Origin: Bacteroidales bacterium
Lineage (GTDB): Bacteria; Bacteroidota; Bacteroidia; Bacteroidales; UBA12077
Direction: 5' to 3'
Length of the DNA stretch: 64,000 bases
NCBI GenBank assembly: GCA_028282785.1
Contig: JANQHE010000009.1
Location: 1 to 64,000, forward strand
Shown: positions 7,926 through 18,322 of the stretch, one piece after another
Numbering within the stretch: position 1 is the first letter of the stretch
How the letters are laid out: every line of letters starts with the position of its first letter
Notes under the pieces: model-generated
Database searches by the model: none
What the model was told of the DNA's origin: nothing
What the model saw: the letters and a program-made list of their open reading frames with translations, nothing else
Program-made: the position numbers and the translations under genes

Positions 7926-9494
7926 TTATTGAAAATTTTCTTCAACTATTGTATAAAAATCGTATCCTTCTATAAATTCAGGTTTTAATTCTCCTCTTCT
8001 AAATTCTAATTGTTCTTCATTTGCAATTTTAACAATAGAAAGAAATAAGATCTTTGATAAACTCTCCATTATTTCCGGAGTAATATTAGATATGTTATCA
8101 TATGTAGTATGATATCTGTAGGCCTTATTCTGAGGAAGGTCTCCATAGGCACTGAATGTTAGGGTTGGGATTCCGTACCAATCAAAAAACGCAGCATCTA
8201 ACCTAGGTCTATAGATATTATTAACTGTATCAGCTTTTATATTAGCCTTAATAAAATTAGAATTGGATTCATCTATGTATGAATAAAAATTCGGATAGTT
8301 TTTTGCAAAACCAGCCCAGATCTTATCACCAATACCCACTCCGTCTAAATTCAATAAGCCCACAATATTTTCGTGTGATATAATCGGGTTATTTAAAAAG
8401 TGTTGTGCACCTCTGATTGCAGCTTCTTCTGCACCAAACATCAGGAATATAACAGACCTTTTTAGTTCTATTTCCGTATTAGAAAGTCTTTTGGCTATTG
8501 AAAGAATTACGCTTACAGCCGAAGCATTATCATTTGCTCCCGGCATAATTTCATAACATTTACCTAGAAAATCTAAATGACCTCCAATAATTATGTATTC
8601 ATCTTTAAGTTTAGGATCAGAACCTTCGATTAATCCTATTACATTGGATGTAGTGCCATTAGGGTGTCTTAAAGTATTATTCCTAATTTTAAATTTCTTT
8701 TTAGTGTTAAAAGATTTTGGTGTTAATAAAGAATCAATTTCCTTAACTACTTCGTTATGAGTAAACCCAGTATTCTCGAATATATCATTTACAGCCTGCT
8801 TGCCAATATGAGAGAATACAAATTCTTCAATGTAATCATTATTTGGGTTTGCAATGTGGTAATTATATAGCATTCCAACTGCGCCATGCTTGTATGCATT
8901 CACTAATTTATATTGATGAAATGTATAAGGTCTCCACTTTAAAAAATCCTCGTTACTTGCATTTACGGGTGCCTCTCGTTCCATTAATACAATTTTCCCC
9001 TTTACATCTACATTAGCATAATCATCATAACCTAGTTCCGGTGCAGTTATTCCATACCCGACATAGACAATTTCTCCTTTTACTTCTCCATTGCCAGATG
9101 TGGAACCCGGAATAAATTCTTCTACATATTCGTAGTTTTTTATTACCTGATCATTTTCATCAATCATCTGAACAAAGCATCCTTCAAATACATCATTATA
9201 TGGATGTGGGAATTTTTGTAAATATCCAATTTCATCATTTATAGGTTTCACACCCCACTGCTTAAATTTTTCAGTAATCCATTCGGCTGATCTATCATAT
9301 CCGATGTGACCGGATAATCTACCTTCAAACCTATCTGAACTTAATGTATCTACATAAGCATAAAGCTCTTCACTATTAATATTTTCCATAATTTCAAGTA
9401 CTTCTTCCGATACTTCCGTTTGAGTTATTTGATCACAACCGAATACAAAAAATACTAACAATAAGCTGATAATTTGATAAATAGATCTTTTCAT
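7926..9494 (-). CDS. M28 family metallopeptidase, lipoprotein
   Basis: A secreted di-zinc aminopeptidase of the M28 family. From the chosen ATG the protein begins MKRSIYQIISLLLVFFVFGC, a lipoprotein signal with the cysteine at residue 20; an ATG 24 bp upstream would disrupt the short positive N-terminus. A protease-associated (PA) domain lies at about 120-230. Zinc ligands are visible in GGHLDFLGK, PGANDNASAVSV and FGAEEAAIRGAQHF, with LNLDGVGIG and, near the end, YRYHTTYDN. It probably degrades peptides at the cell envelope. The gene precedes no obvious operon partner; metF lies about 75 bp upstream on the same strand. Confidence 0.9.
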   Translation of the reverse strand: MKRSIYQIISLLLVFFVFGCDQITQTEVSEEVLEIMENINSEELYAYVDTLSSDRFEGRLSGHIGYDRSAEWITEKFKQWGVKPINDEIGYLQKFPHPYNDVFEGCFVQMIDENDQVIKNYEYVEEFIPGSTSGNGEVKGEIVYVGYGITAPELGYDDYANVDVKGKIVLMEREAPVNASNEDFLKWRPYTFHQYKLVNAYKHGAVGMLYNYHIANPNNDYIEEFVFSHIGKQAVNDIFENTGFTHNEVVKEIDSLLTPKSFNTKKKFKIRNNTLRHPNGTTSNVIGLIEGSDPKLKDEYIIIGGHLDFLGKCYEIMPGANDNASAVSVILSIAKRLSNTEIELKRSVIFLMFGAEEAAIRGAQHFLNNPIISHENIVGLLNLDGVGIGDKIWAGFAKNYPNFYSYIDESNSNFIKANIKADTVNNIYRPRLDAAFFDWYGIPTLTFSAYGDLPQNKAYRYHTTYDNISNITPEIMESLSKILFLSIVKIANEEQLEFRRGELKPEFIEGYDFYTIVEENFQ

Positions 9495-9569
9495 GGTAAT
9501 ACATTTTTTAGTAGACAATCAACCTGAGTATTAATTAATATTAATAAGACCTCAATTTTAATACTTAGT

Positions 9570-10523
9570 TTAAAAGATCTCTTTTGCAATTTTCATAATG
9601 TTATCAGATTGATCCAGAGTGTAATAATGAATACCCGGAACACCGTATTTTATCAGAGCTTTGGATTGCATCGTTGCCCACTCAACCCCAACCTGCCGTA
9701 CTTGTTCAATTGTCTTACATTTTTTTATTTCTTTAATCAAATCATTTGGAAGATCAATACTAAAAGTTTGAGGTAACAAAGAGCTATCATTTAAAGTAGA
9801 AACAGGTTTTATCCCCGGTATAATAGGTACATTTATCCCTTTATTTTTACACTTCTCGACAAAGTCAAAATATCTTTGGTTATCAAAAAACATTTGGGTT
9901 ACAATATATTCTGCTCCCTTGTCAATTTTTAATTTTAAATATTCCAGATCAGTATCGATATTCGGAGCTTCAATATGTTTTTCCGGATAGCCTGCTACTC
10001 CAACTGAAAAATCAGTTGGCATAGCTTCTTCCATATCTTTATGTAAATATTTTCCCTTATTCAATCTCATGATTTGTTCGATTAATTCACTCGAATACCT
10101 ATGACCGCCATTTACCGGAATAAACTTCCTTTTTCCTTTTTCCGGATCCCCTCGTACAACCAACAAATTATTAATACCTAAAAAATGCAAATCAATTAAG
10201 GCATCTTCGGTATCTTCTTTTGTAAATCCTCCACAGATCATATGAGGAACAACGGTAATCTTATATTTATTTTGTATAGCAGCTGCTATAGCTACAGTTC
10301 CTGGGCGCTTTCTAATTATCCGTTGTTCCATTAAGCCATCCGGCCTTTGTTTATATTGGACTTCCTGCTGATGATATGTAATATTAATGTATGCCGGATC
10401 AAACTCTATTAAAGGGTCAATTGTATCATAAATTTCTTGTATAGTGTGTCCCTTTAAAGGCGGTAAAAGCTCAAACGTGAATAATGTTTTTTTAGCTTCT
10501 TTTATTTTGTCGATTACTTTCAT
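9570..10523 (-). CDS. metF: Methylenetetrahydrofolate reductase
   Basis: Flavin enzyme reducing 5,10-methylene-THF to 5-methyl-THF, the methyl donor for MetH. The TIM-barrel motifs FTFELLPPLKG near the N-terminus, ITYH (YINITYHQQEV), PHMICGGFTKEDTEDAL, LVVRGDPEKG, VGVAGYPEKH and DKGAEYIVTQMFFDN match the MetF family. I chose the internal ATG (MKVIDKIKEA), where the family usually begins, over one 21 bp upstream. It lies downstream of metH on the same strand, separated by about 180 bp that contain an inverted-repeat element, so co-transcription is plausible but not certain. Confidence 0.95.
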   Translation of the reverse strand: MKVIDKIKEAKKTLFTFELLPPLKGHTIQEIYDTIDPLIEFDPAYINITYHQQEVQYKQRPDGLMEQRIIRKRPGTVAIAAAIQNKYKITVVPHMICGGFTKEDTEDALIDLHFLGINNLLVVRGDPEKGKRKFIPVNGGHRYSSELIEQIMRLNKGKYLHKDMEEAMPTDFSVGVAGYPEKHIEAPNIDTDLEYLKLKIDKGAEYIVTQMFFDNQRYFDFVEKCKNKGINVPIIPGIKPVSTLNDSSLLPQTFSIDLPNDLIKEIKKCKTIEQVRQVGVEWATMQSKALIKYGVPGIHYYTLDQSDNIMKIAKEIF

Positions 10524-10560
10524 TGTTCTTTTTGTTTGCCCCATCCCTAACTAATCAAGG

Positions 10561-10693
10561 AAAATGTCCAAAAAATCAAATCAGTGTGTCATTGCGAGGA
10601 GGTATGACGAAGCAATCTTTTGATGATTAAATGAGTGAGATTGCTTCACTTCGCTCGCAATGACGAACAAAAGATTTTTTGCACAACCTTTTT
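10561..10693. repeat. Composite inverted-repeat element between metH and metF
   Basis: The core inverted repeat has arms from GTCATTGCGAGG...GAAGCAATCTT to GAGATTGCTTC...CGCAATGAC, a pattern common between Bacteroidota genes. Outside it, AAAATGTCCAAAAAATC on the left and GATTTTTTGCACAACC on the right form a weaker outer inverted repeat. These outer arms resemble the AGAGGTTGTCCAAAAAGT arms of the element after the GT39 genes. Confidence 0.65.
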
Positions 10694-10702
10694 GTTAGGC
10701 CT

Positions 10703-13700
10703 CTATTTATAATTCAAATTTTGCATTAGTCGTTTTTCTGCTTCCTCAAAGCTTATCTCACAACGTACTGCGTAATCCTGAACTTGTTCTCGAGAAATTT
10801 TCTGAACATTAAAATACTGCGATTCAGGATGTGCTAAATAAAATCCACTTACTGCAGCTTGAGGAACCATCATATAGTTATCTGTTAATTTTATTTCAGC
10901 TTGATCTTCAGCTTCCAATAAATCAAATAGTGTTTTCTTAAGAGTATGGTCCGGTAATGATGGATATCCAATTGCCGGGCGAATTCCACGATACCTCTCA
11001 TGAAGTATTTCATCAAAAGAAAGTTTTTCATCTGTTGAATATCCCCAGTATTCTTTTCTAACTTTCTCGTGCATCATTTCAGCAAACGCTTCAGCTAACC
11101 TGTCTGCAAGGATTTTCAACATTATGGCATCGTAATCATTTCCTGCTTCTTTAAATTCTTTTACCCATTTTTCGGCTCCCAAACCTGCTGTAACAGCAAA
11201 CAATCCTATAAAATCTTTTCGATTTTCAGATTCAGGAATAATAAAATCCGACAAACACAGGTTTGGTTCATTATCATTTTTTATTCGTTGATTTCGAATA
11301 AAATTAAACTCAACCAGTTTCTCTGAACCGTTGGTATTAAATAATATAATATCCTCATTCCTGGAAACTGCCGGATAAAACCCAAAAATACCATTTGCTT
11401 TAAGCATGTTTTTTTGGATAATTTTATCAAGCATTATTTGTCCGTCTTCATAAAGCTTCTTTGCTTCACTACCCTTAACGGGATCGTCAAAAATTTTTGG
11501 ATACCTGCCAGGAATATCCCATTGGTGAAAGAAATATGTCCAATCTATATACTTTATTAATTGTTTGATTGGATAATTTTCCAACACCTTTGAACCTAAA
11601 AAAGCCGGGCTTTTAGGTTCATATTTGGACCAATCTATTTTTGTTTTATTTTTTCTTGCTTCATCAAGTGTCATGTATTTCGCTCCCGACTTTGTTTTTT
11701 CATATTTTTCAATTGATTTCTGATAATCCTCATATAGTTCTTTTAGATAATCTTCTTTTGAAGCAGAAAGTAAATTATTTACAACATTTACACTTCGTGA
11801 GGCATCTTTAACATAAACTACCGGAGCTGAATATTCAGGGGCAATTCTCAGTGCCGTGTGAATTTTTGATGTCGTTGCTCCACCAATCAATAAAGGAATT
11901 TTAAAATTATTTCTTTCCATTTCCTTTGCAACATGAATCATTTCATCAAGCGATGGTGTAATTAACCCGCTTAAACCTATTATATCAACTTTTTCTTTTA
12001 TTGCTGTTTCAATTATAGTTTCGGAGGGAACCATCACTCCCAGGTCAATTATTTCGTAATTGTTACATGAGAGCACAACACTTACAATATTCTTTCCAAT
12101 ATCATGAACATCACCTTTTACCGTTGCAATTAATATTTTTCCTTTAGATGATAAATCGCCACTTTGTTTTTTCTCTTCCTCGATATATGGCAATAAATAA
12201 GCCACTGCCTTTTTCATTACCCTTGCACTTTTTACAACCTGTGGCAAAAACATTTTTCCTGATCCGAACAGTTCACCAACAATGCTCATTCCTTCCATTA
12301 ATGACCCTTCAATCACTTCCAATGTTGCTTTGAAATTTTTTCTGATTTCTTCTACATCCTGTTCAATGAAATCTAAATTACCTTTTACCAAGGCATAATT
12401 TATTCTTTCCTGAACCGGCCTTTTTCTCCATTCATCAAAACTTTCCTCTGTTTTTCCCTCAGAACCAATTTTATCGGCAAAAGCAAGCAAACGTTGCGTT
12501 GCATCAATTCTTCTATTTAGCACAAGATCTTCTGTTAACTGAAGTAAGTCTTTTGGAATATCATCATAAATTTCAAGCATTGCAGGATTCACAATACCCA
12601 TATCCAAACCAGCCTTTATCGCATGATATAAGAAAACAGAATGGATAGCTTCACGTACCCGGTTGTTGCCTCGAAAAGCAAAAGATAAATTACTTATCCC
12701 ACCACTGGTTTTTGCATGTGGCAGGTTTTCCTTTATCCATTTTACAGCATTTATAAAATCAACTGCGTAATTATTATGTTCTTGCAAGCCTGTTCCAATT
12801 GCCAAAACATTTGAATCGAAAATTATATTTTCCGGTGGAAAACCATTTGCAATCAAGATTTTATAAGACCGCTCAGCAATCTCAATTTTCCTTTCGAAAC
12901 TATCCGCTTGACCAACTTCATCAAAAAGCATTACAATCGCTGCGGCACCATACGCGTGAACTTTTTTAGCTTTCTCAATAAAATCTTGTTCACCTTCCTT
13001 TAAACTTATTGAATTAACAATTGATTTTCCCTGAATGCATTTCAAACCTGTTTCAATAACACTCCACTTGGAAGAGTCTATCATAATCGGGACTTTTGCA
13101 ATATCAGGTTCCGATGCTATCAGGTGTAGAAATTCCGGCATCACTTTTTCAGCATCGATCATTGCATCATCCATGGAAACATCAATTAACTGGGCTCCAT
13201 TTATTACCTGGTGGCGGGCAACATTTAAAGCAACATCAAAATTCTCGTCCCGGATTAATCGTGCAAACTTTTTAGACCCCGATACATTTGTCCTTTCACC
13301 GATATTTACAAAATTTCTTCCTTCGCAAACAATTACAGATTCTAAGCCCGACAATTGTGTTCTACATTTAATTTCGGGTAATTTTCGAGGTTTATATTTT
13401 GCTGCAACCTTTGCAATTTCCTTTATATGTTCACAATTTGTACCACAACATCCGCCAACAATATTTACATCTCCATTTTGCAACATTCCTTCAACCAAAT
13501 CAGCCATCTCTTTAGCCGATTGGTGATATTTTCCAAACAAATCAGGCAAGCCGGCATTAGGGTGAACACTAACATTAAACTTTGAGATACCTGATAATTC
13601 TTCAATAAACGGGCGCAGTTTTTTAACACCGAAAGCACAATTTAACCCAATACTTAACAAGTCAACGTGCGACACAGAATTATAGAAAGCATCAATAACC

Positions 13701-14368
13701 TGTCCGGAAAGTAACCTTCCGCTTTTGTCAACTGTCCCTGAAACCATTACCGGAACAACAATATTCCTGCTTTCAGCAATTTCATTTATTGCGTACAATG
13801 CTGCTTTTGCATTCAATGTATCAAAAATGGTTTCCACTAATAAGATATCAGCTCCACCATCTAATAAACCCTTAGCCTGCATTGCATAAGCATCTTTTAA
13901 TTCATCGAACGTTATATTTCTGAAACCGGGATGGTTTACATCCGGTGAAATCGAAGCAGTCCTATTGGTTGGCCCTATGGAGCCTACTACATAGTGTGAA
14001 TGTCCATCCTTTCTTCCAAACTTTTCAATAGCTTTTCTTGCTATTTTAGCCGACTCGAGATTTAGCTCGTAAGCTAAATCCTCCATTCCATAATCGGATA
14101 AAGAAATAGCATTTGCATTAAATGTATTTGTTTCGATTAAATCAGCTCCTGCTTCCAGGTAGCATTGATGAATCTCGCAAATGATTTTTGGTTGCGTTAA
14201 TGAAAGTATATCATGGTTGCCTTTTATTGGCTGTTTAATATTTTTAAATCTTTCGCCCCGGTAAGCATCTTCATCCAGGTTATAGGATTGAATCATTGTA
14301 CCCATTGCACCATCGAGTACAAAAATTCTTTCTTTTAGTTCTGATTTTAGTTTTTCTAATAGATTCAT
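10703..14368 (-). CDS. metH: Cobalamin-dependent methionine synthase
   Basis: Transfers the methyl group from methyl-THF to homocysteine through cobalamin. All four modules are present in 1221 residues: the homocysteine/zinc domain (about 1-325, with the zinc ligands in GGCCGTN near 306), the pterin-binding domain (about 345-610, [15 protein letters not shown]), the B12 cap and Rossmann domain (about 640-880, with the cobalt-ligand histidine in [10 protein letters not shown] near 754), and the SAM-binding reactivation domain (about 910-1210, with [15 protein letters not shown]). It is thus a full-length enzyme. No cobalamin or SAM riboswitch is visible in its 263-bp upstream gap, only repeats. 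Confidence 0.97.
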   Translation of the reverse strand: MNLLEKLKSELKERIFVLDGAMGTMIQSYNLDEDAYRGERFKNIKQPIKGNHDILSLTQPKIICEIHQCYLEAGADLIETNTFNANAISLSDYGMEDLAYELNLESAKIARKAIEKFGRKDGHSHYVVGSIGPTNRTASISPDVNHPGFRNITFDELKDAYAMQAKGLLDGGADILLVETIFDTLNAKAALYAINEIAESRNIVVPVMVSGTVDKSGRLLSGQVIDAFYNSVSHVDLLSIGLNCAFGVKKLRPFIEELSGISKFNVSVHPNAGLPDLFGKYHQSAKEMADLVEGMLQNGDVNIVGGCCGTNCEHIKEIAKVAAKYKPRKLPEIKCRTQLSGLESVIVCEGRNFVNIGERTNVSGSKKFARLIRDENFDVALNVARHQVINGAQLIDVSMDDAMIDAEKVMPEFLHLIASEPDIAKVPIMIDSSKWSVIETGLKCIQGKSIVNSISLKEGEQDFIEKAKKVHAYGAAAIVMLFDEVGQADSFERKIEIAERSYKILIANGFPPENIIFDSNVLAIGTGLQEHNNYAVDFINAVKWIKENLPHAKTSGGISNLSFAFRGNNRVREAIHSVFLYHAIKAGLDMGIVNPAMLEIYDDIPKDLLQLTEDLVLNRRIDATQRLLAFADKIGSEGKTEESFDEWRKRPVQERINYALVKGNLDFIEQDVEEIRKNFKATLEVIEGSLMEGMSIVGELFGSGKMFLPQVVKSARVMKKAVAYLLPYIEEEKKQSGDLSSKGKILIATVKGDVHDIGKNIVSVVLSCNNYEIIDLGVMVPSETIIETAIKEKVDIIGLSGLITPSLDEMIHVAKEMERNNFKIPLLIGGATTSKIHTALRIAPEYSAPVVYVKDASRSVNVVNNLLSASKEDYLKELYEDYQKSIEKYEKTKSGAKYMTLDEARKNKTKIDWSKYEPKSPAFLGSKVLENYPIKQLIKYIDWTYFFHQWDIPGRYPKIFDDPVKGSEAKKLYEDGQIMLDKIIQKNMLKANGIFGFYPAVSRNEDIILFNTNGSEKLVEFNFIRNQRIKNDNEPNLCLSDFIIPESENRKDFIGLFAVTAGLGAEKWVKEFKEAGNDYDAIMLKILADRLAEAFAEMMHEKVRKEYWGYSTDEKLSFDEILHERYRGIRPAIGYPSLPDHTLKKTLFDLLEAEDQAEIKLTDNYMMVPQAAVSGFYLAHPESQYFNVQKISREQVQDYAVRCEISFEEAEKRLMQNLNYK

Positions 14369-14390
14369 TTTTTTCCATTTTCTTCTTGTC

Positions 14391-14440
14391 CGTTCTTCGA
14401 TAAACCTGCCTGCCGGACAGGCGGGCTCAGGATGACATTA
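14391..14440. repeat. Nested repeat: CCTGCCTG palindrome inside a TTCGA...GCTCAGGATGACA repeat
   Basis: The palindrome CCTGCCTGCCGGACAGGCGG interrupts a sequence that otherwise reads TTCGATAAA then GCTCAGGATGACA, resembling a widespread Bacteroidota repeat of the form TTCGA-x-GCTCAGGATGACA. It lies in the leader upstream of metH. Related CCTGCCTG palindromes occur before groES, inside queG and after the GT39 genes. Confidence 0.6.
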
Positions 14441-14465
14441 ATGATTTTTTATTAAACCAAAGCTG

Positions 14466-14490
14466 TCAGGCTGAGCCTGTCGAAGCCTGA
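14466..14490. repeat. REP-like hairpin, TCAGGCT stem
   Basis: A perfect 7-bp stem TCAGGCT/AGCCTGA around the loop GAGCCTGTCGA. Read on the other strand the loop is TCGACAGGCTC, sharing TCGAC and GCTC with the hairpin loops around the GIY-YIG gene while the stem differs. Confidence 0.65.
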
Positions 14491-14592
14491 ACAACTTTTA
14501 CCCTAATTTACAAAATAGCTTATATTAAAGTCAAATTAAGCATAATTAAAAATTTCAATTTATTGTGTTTAATGCCAATGGATTAAAATGTT

Positions 14593-14611
14593 TAGAACAT
14601 TAAATGTTCTA
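14593..14611 (-). terminator. Palindromic terminator after the aspartokinase-methionine operon
   Basis: TAGAACATTAAATGTTCTA is a perfect 19-nt palindrome about 20 bp after the homoserine dehydrogenase stop. The minus-strand continuation AACATTTTAATC is only moderately U-rich. It could instead be an operator, but its position behind the last gene of the operon favours termination. Confidence 0.5.
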
Positions 14612-14631
14612 TTACATTTTTCATGTCGGTA

Positions 14632-15819
14632 TTAATTTCTGATATAAGCCATAAATATATCCAGCTTTGGTAAAACAGCTTTTAACTTTAAAAGATTTGA
14701 AAGTTTTATCTTACCTACAACATAGTTATTATGTTGGCCAGAATACTTTTCCGAAACAGAATCAAATTCGAAATAACTAAAATCCACAATGTTGTTATAC
14801 CTTAAATAAATTTCTATTTCGTAATCTGTCCTGTATTTTAGCCGTTTAAAATACTTTTGCTTCTTATACTCATATTTATAATTATGCGACCTGGCTGTAA
14901 TATCTGAAAGCACAGCAGAACCGGTTGGGTAACCTCCTGCTCCTTTACCAAACATAAATTGTTTGTCATAAAATTCTCCTTGAATCACAACTCCATTATA
15001 TTCATCCTCAACATTATAAATGTATTTATCAGGACGAACCAATCTAGGAATTACGAACATGGTAAAGGATTCCTCATCCGATTTTATTAGTTGTGCTACC
15101 AACTTAATTTTAAAATTCTTCTCACGTGCAAATTGAATATCTCCCTCATTTATATTTGATATCCCGTAATTAAAAACTTCATTAGGTTTAACAAAAGTCC
15201 CTAAAGCATGCGTTGCAATAATAATTAACTTGTATAGTGAGTCAAATCCGTCAACATCCAAACCTGGATTGCTTTCTGCAAAACCTAATTCTTGCGCCTG
15301 TTTTAAAGCTGTATTATAATCCAGATCTTCATTAAATATTTTTGAAAGAATGTAATTAGAAGATCCATTTAAAATTCCGGTTACTGATTTTAGTAAATCA
15401 TTATCGTAATACTCTTCAATATTTCTAATAATCGGTATACTTCCACAAGCGGATGCATCGTACAATAAGGACGCTTTAGTTTTTTCCTGTAAATCAATCA
15501 GTTCATCTAAATGATGAGCCAACATTTTTTTATTTCCGGATACTACGCTTTTATTATTTTGCAGGCACTTTTTTACAATGTCATAAGCCTCATCAGCATC
15601 ATCTATTAATTCTACAATAAGGTTAATATCCCGATCATTAATAATATCTTCCTTATTAAAAGTAAAGTATTCTTTTTCCAAGGTCCTTTCTTTTTCCTTT
15701 TGTTTTACGCATATCTTACGTATACCCGCATCGACAGTTTTGCTATGCTTAAGCACATGATAAAGGCTTTCTCCAACAACTCCGTAACCGAAAAGCCCAA
15801 TGTTTATTTTATTATTCAT
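14632..15819 (-). CDS. hom: Homoserine dehydrogenase
   Basis: Reduces aspartate semialdehyde to homoserine, the branch point to threonine and methionine. The NAD(P)-binding loop GLFGYGVVGES is at residues 8-18. The catalytic domain has SGNKKMLAHH, LYDASACGSIPIIR, TGILNGSSNYILSKI, ESNPGLDVDGFDSLYK and GKGAGGYPTGSAVLSDI, the classical hom signature. With 395 residues it is monofunctional; the C-terminal ~50 residues do not look like a full ACT domain. Its start is 10 bp after the metX stop, so it is the last gene of the aspartokinase-metY-metX-hom operon. Confidence 0.93.
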   Translation of the reverse strand: MNNKINIGLFGYGVVGESLYHVLKHSKTVDAGIRKICVKQKEKERTLEKEYFTFNKEDIINDRDINLIVELIDDADEAYDIVKKCLQNNKSVVSGNKKMLAHHLDELIDLQEKTKASLLYDASACGSIPIIRNIEEYYDNDLLKSVTGILNGSSNYILSKIFNEDLDYNTALKQAQELGFAESNPGLDVDGFDSLYKLIIIATHALGTFVKPNEVFNYGISNINEGDIQFAREKNFKIKLVAQLIKSDEESFTMFVIPRLVRPDKYIYNVEDEYNGVVIQGEFYDKQFMFGKGAGGYPTGSAVLSDITARSHNYKYEYKKQKYFKRLKYRTDYEIEIYLRYNNIVDFSYFEFDSVSEKYSGQHNNYVVGKIKLSNLLKLKAVLPKLDIFMAYIRN

Positions 15820-15829
15820 TTCTTAATCT

Positions 15830-16870
15830 TTAATTTTTACAACTTTCTATTTTTTTAACATTTAAAAAGTTTTTAATAATCCTGGTCAATCGTTTAGTTT
15901 CAATTAGGAAACCATCGTGCCCATAAAATGATTCTATTTCAACATACTTTGAATTCTTTATCTGTTGCTGTACCAGTTTAATCTCTTCCGGATAAAATAG
16001 TATATCAGAAGTTATACCTATTAGCAGTGTTTTTGCTTTGATTTTTGTTAAAGCCTGTTCAACACCACCCCTGTTCCTACCAACATTATGAGTATTAAAA
16101 GCTTTAATAATTGAATTATATGAAAAAGCATTAAATCTTTTTATTAATTTGTCTCCCTGGTACCTCTGATATGAAATAGCTTTGAAACTATCTAGTTTAT
16201 CTAACTCTGCTTCCTGTTGCGTATAATTATAAGTAATTGCATTTCGGTAACTTAATAAAGCTATTGACCTTGCGGCTCTTAATCCTGACAATCCTGCTTT
16301 TTCACAATTATCTCCGAATGTCGGATCGGCATGAATAGCTAAACTTTGAGATTCGTTAAAAGCAATATTCCATGGTGATGCAAAAGAACCGCTGGCGATA
16401 AATACAAGGTTTTCAATTAATGAAGGATTAATAATACTCCATTCCAAAGCCTGAAACCCTCCTATTGATGCCCCTATTAGCTTATAAATATTACGAATGT
16501 CCAATTCATTTCTGAGCAATTCGTGTGCTTTCACCATATCCCTTATGGTGATTAGAGGAAAACTATGGTAATACGGATCTCCGGTTAATGGGTTTATTGA
16601 TAAAGGACCTGTTGTTCCATAACAAGACCCTAGTATATTAGCGCAAATAATAAAATAGTTGGATGTATCAAACAACAGTTCGTCACCAATCATATTTGGC
16701 CACCATTCTGTTACATTAGAATTGGCTGTTAAAGCATGGCAAATCCAAATTACATTATCTTTTGCTGCATTTAACTCTCCAGCAGTGTGATAAGTAATTT
16801 GAATATCATGCAATGATTGCCCGTTTTCAAGTCTGAATTCTCCTTTATATTGATATTGATATTCTTTCAT
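15830..16870 (-). CDS. metX: Homoserine O-acetyltransferase
   Basis: An alpha/beta-hydrolase-fold acyltransferase that activates homoserine for methionine synthesis. The nucleophile elbow is GASIGGFQALEWS (Ser near residue 134), the catalytic Asp lies in GITSDILFYPEE and the His in FYGHDGFLIE near residue 318. VIWICHALTANSNVTEWW and GSCYGTTGPLSINP are characteristic MetX segments. Acetyl rather than succinyl specificity is inferred from the family and from the neighbouring O-acetylhomoserine sulfhydrylase. A structured 88-nt segment separates it from metY and ends 14 nt before its ATG. Confidence 0.94.
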   Translation of the reverse strand: MKEYQYQYKGEFRLENGQSLHDIQITYHTAGELNAAKDNVIWICHALTANSNVTEWWPNMIGDELLFDTSNYFIICANILGSCYGTTGPLSINPLTGDPYYHSFPLITIRDMVKAHELLRNELDIRNIYKLIGASIGGFQALEWSIINPSLIENLVFIASGSFASPWNIAFNESQSLAIHADPTFGDNCEKAGLSGLRAARSIALLSYRNAITYNYTQQEAELDKLDSFKAISYQRYQGDKLIKRFNAFSYNSIIKAFNTHNVGRNRGGVEQALTKIKAKTLLIGITSDILFYPEEIKLVQQQIKNSKYVEIESFYGHDGFLIETKRLTRIIKNFLNVKKIESCKN

Positions 16871-16883
16871 AACTGCTTTTGTT

Positions 16884-16971
16884 AAGCGGGTGCCATAGAA
16901 TAATCGGTTTTTTAATTATTGGGAGGATAATTAACTTCGTACTAACCTATCATTGTCTCGGCACTCCGCTT
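16884..16971 (-). ncRNA. Candidate structured RNA between metY and metX
   Basis: On the coding strand AAGCGGAGTGCC pairs with GGCACCCGCTT (11-12 bp with one bulge) and closes a loop of about 65 nt. Inside is a second perfect 8-bp stem, TTAATTAT/ATAATTAA, with the loop CCTCCCA. The 3' arm of the outer stem ends 14 nt before the metX ATG. I do not recognise it as a named riboswitch. It could control metX translation or be a processing or partial termination site. Confidence 0.45.
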
Positions 16972-16976
16972 ATGAT

Positions 16977-18305
<1,329 letters not shown>

Positions 18306-18322
18306 TTATTTCTTTTAAATTT

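Noticed and set aside
13035-13526. 163-codon plus-strand reading frame within metH
   Set aside because: It lies opposite the pterin-binding domain of metH, which is fully conserved, and its translation has no family features. It is a shadow frame.
14369-14631. A cobalamin or SAM riboswitch ahead of metH
   Set aside because: No GCCACTG B12-box or GGCAACC/GGTGC core is present; the gap holds repeats and a terminator only.
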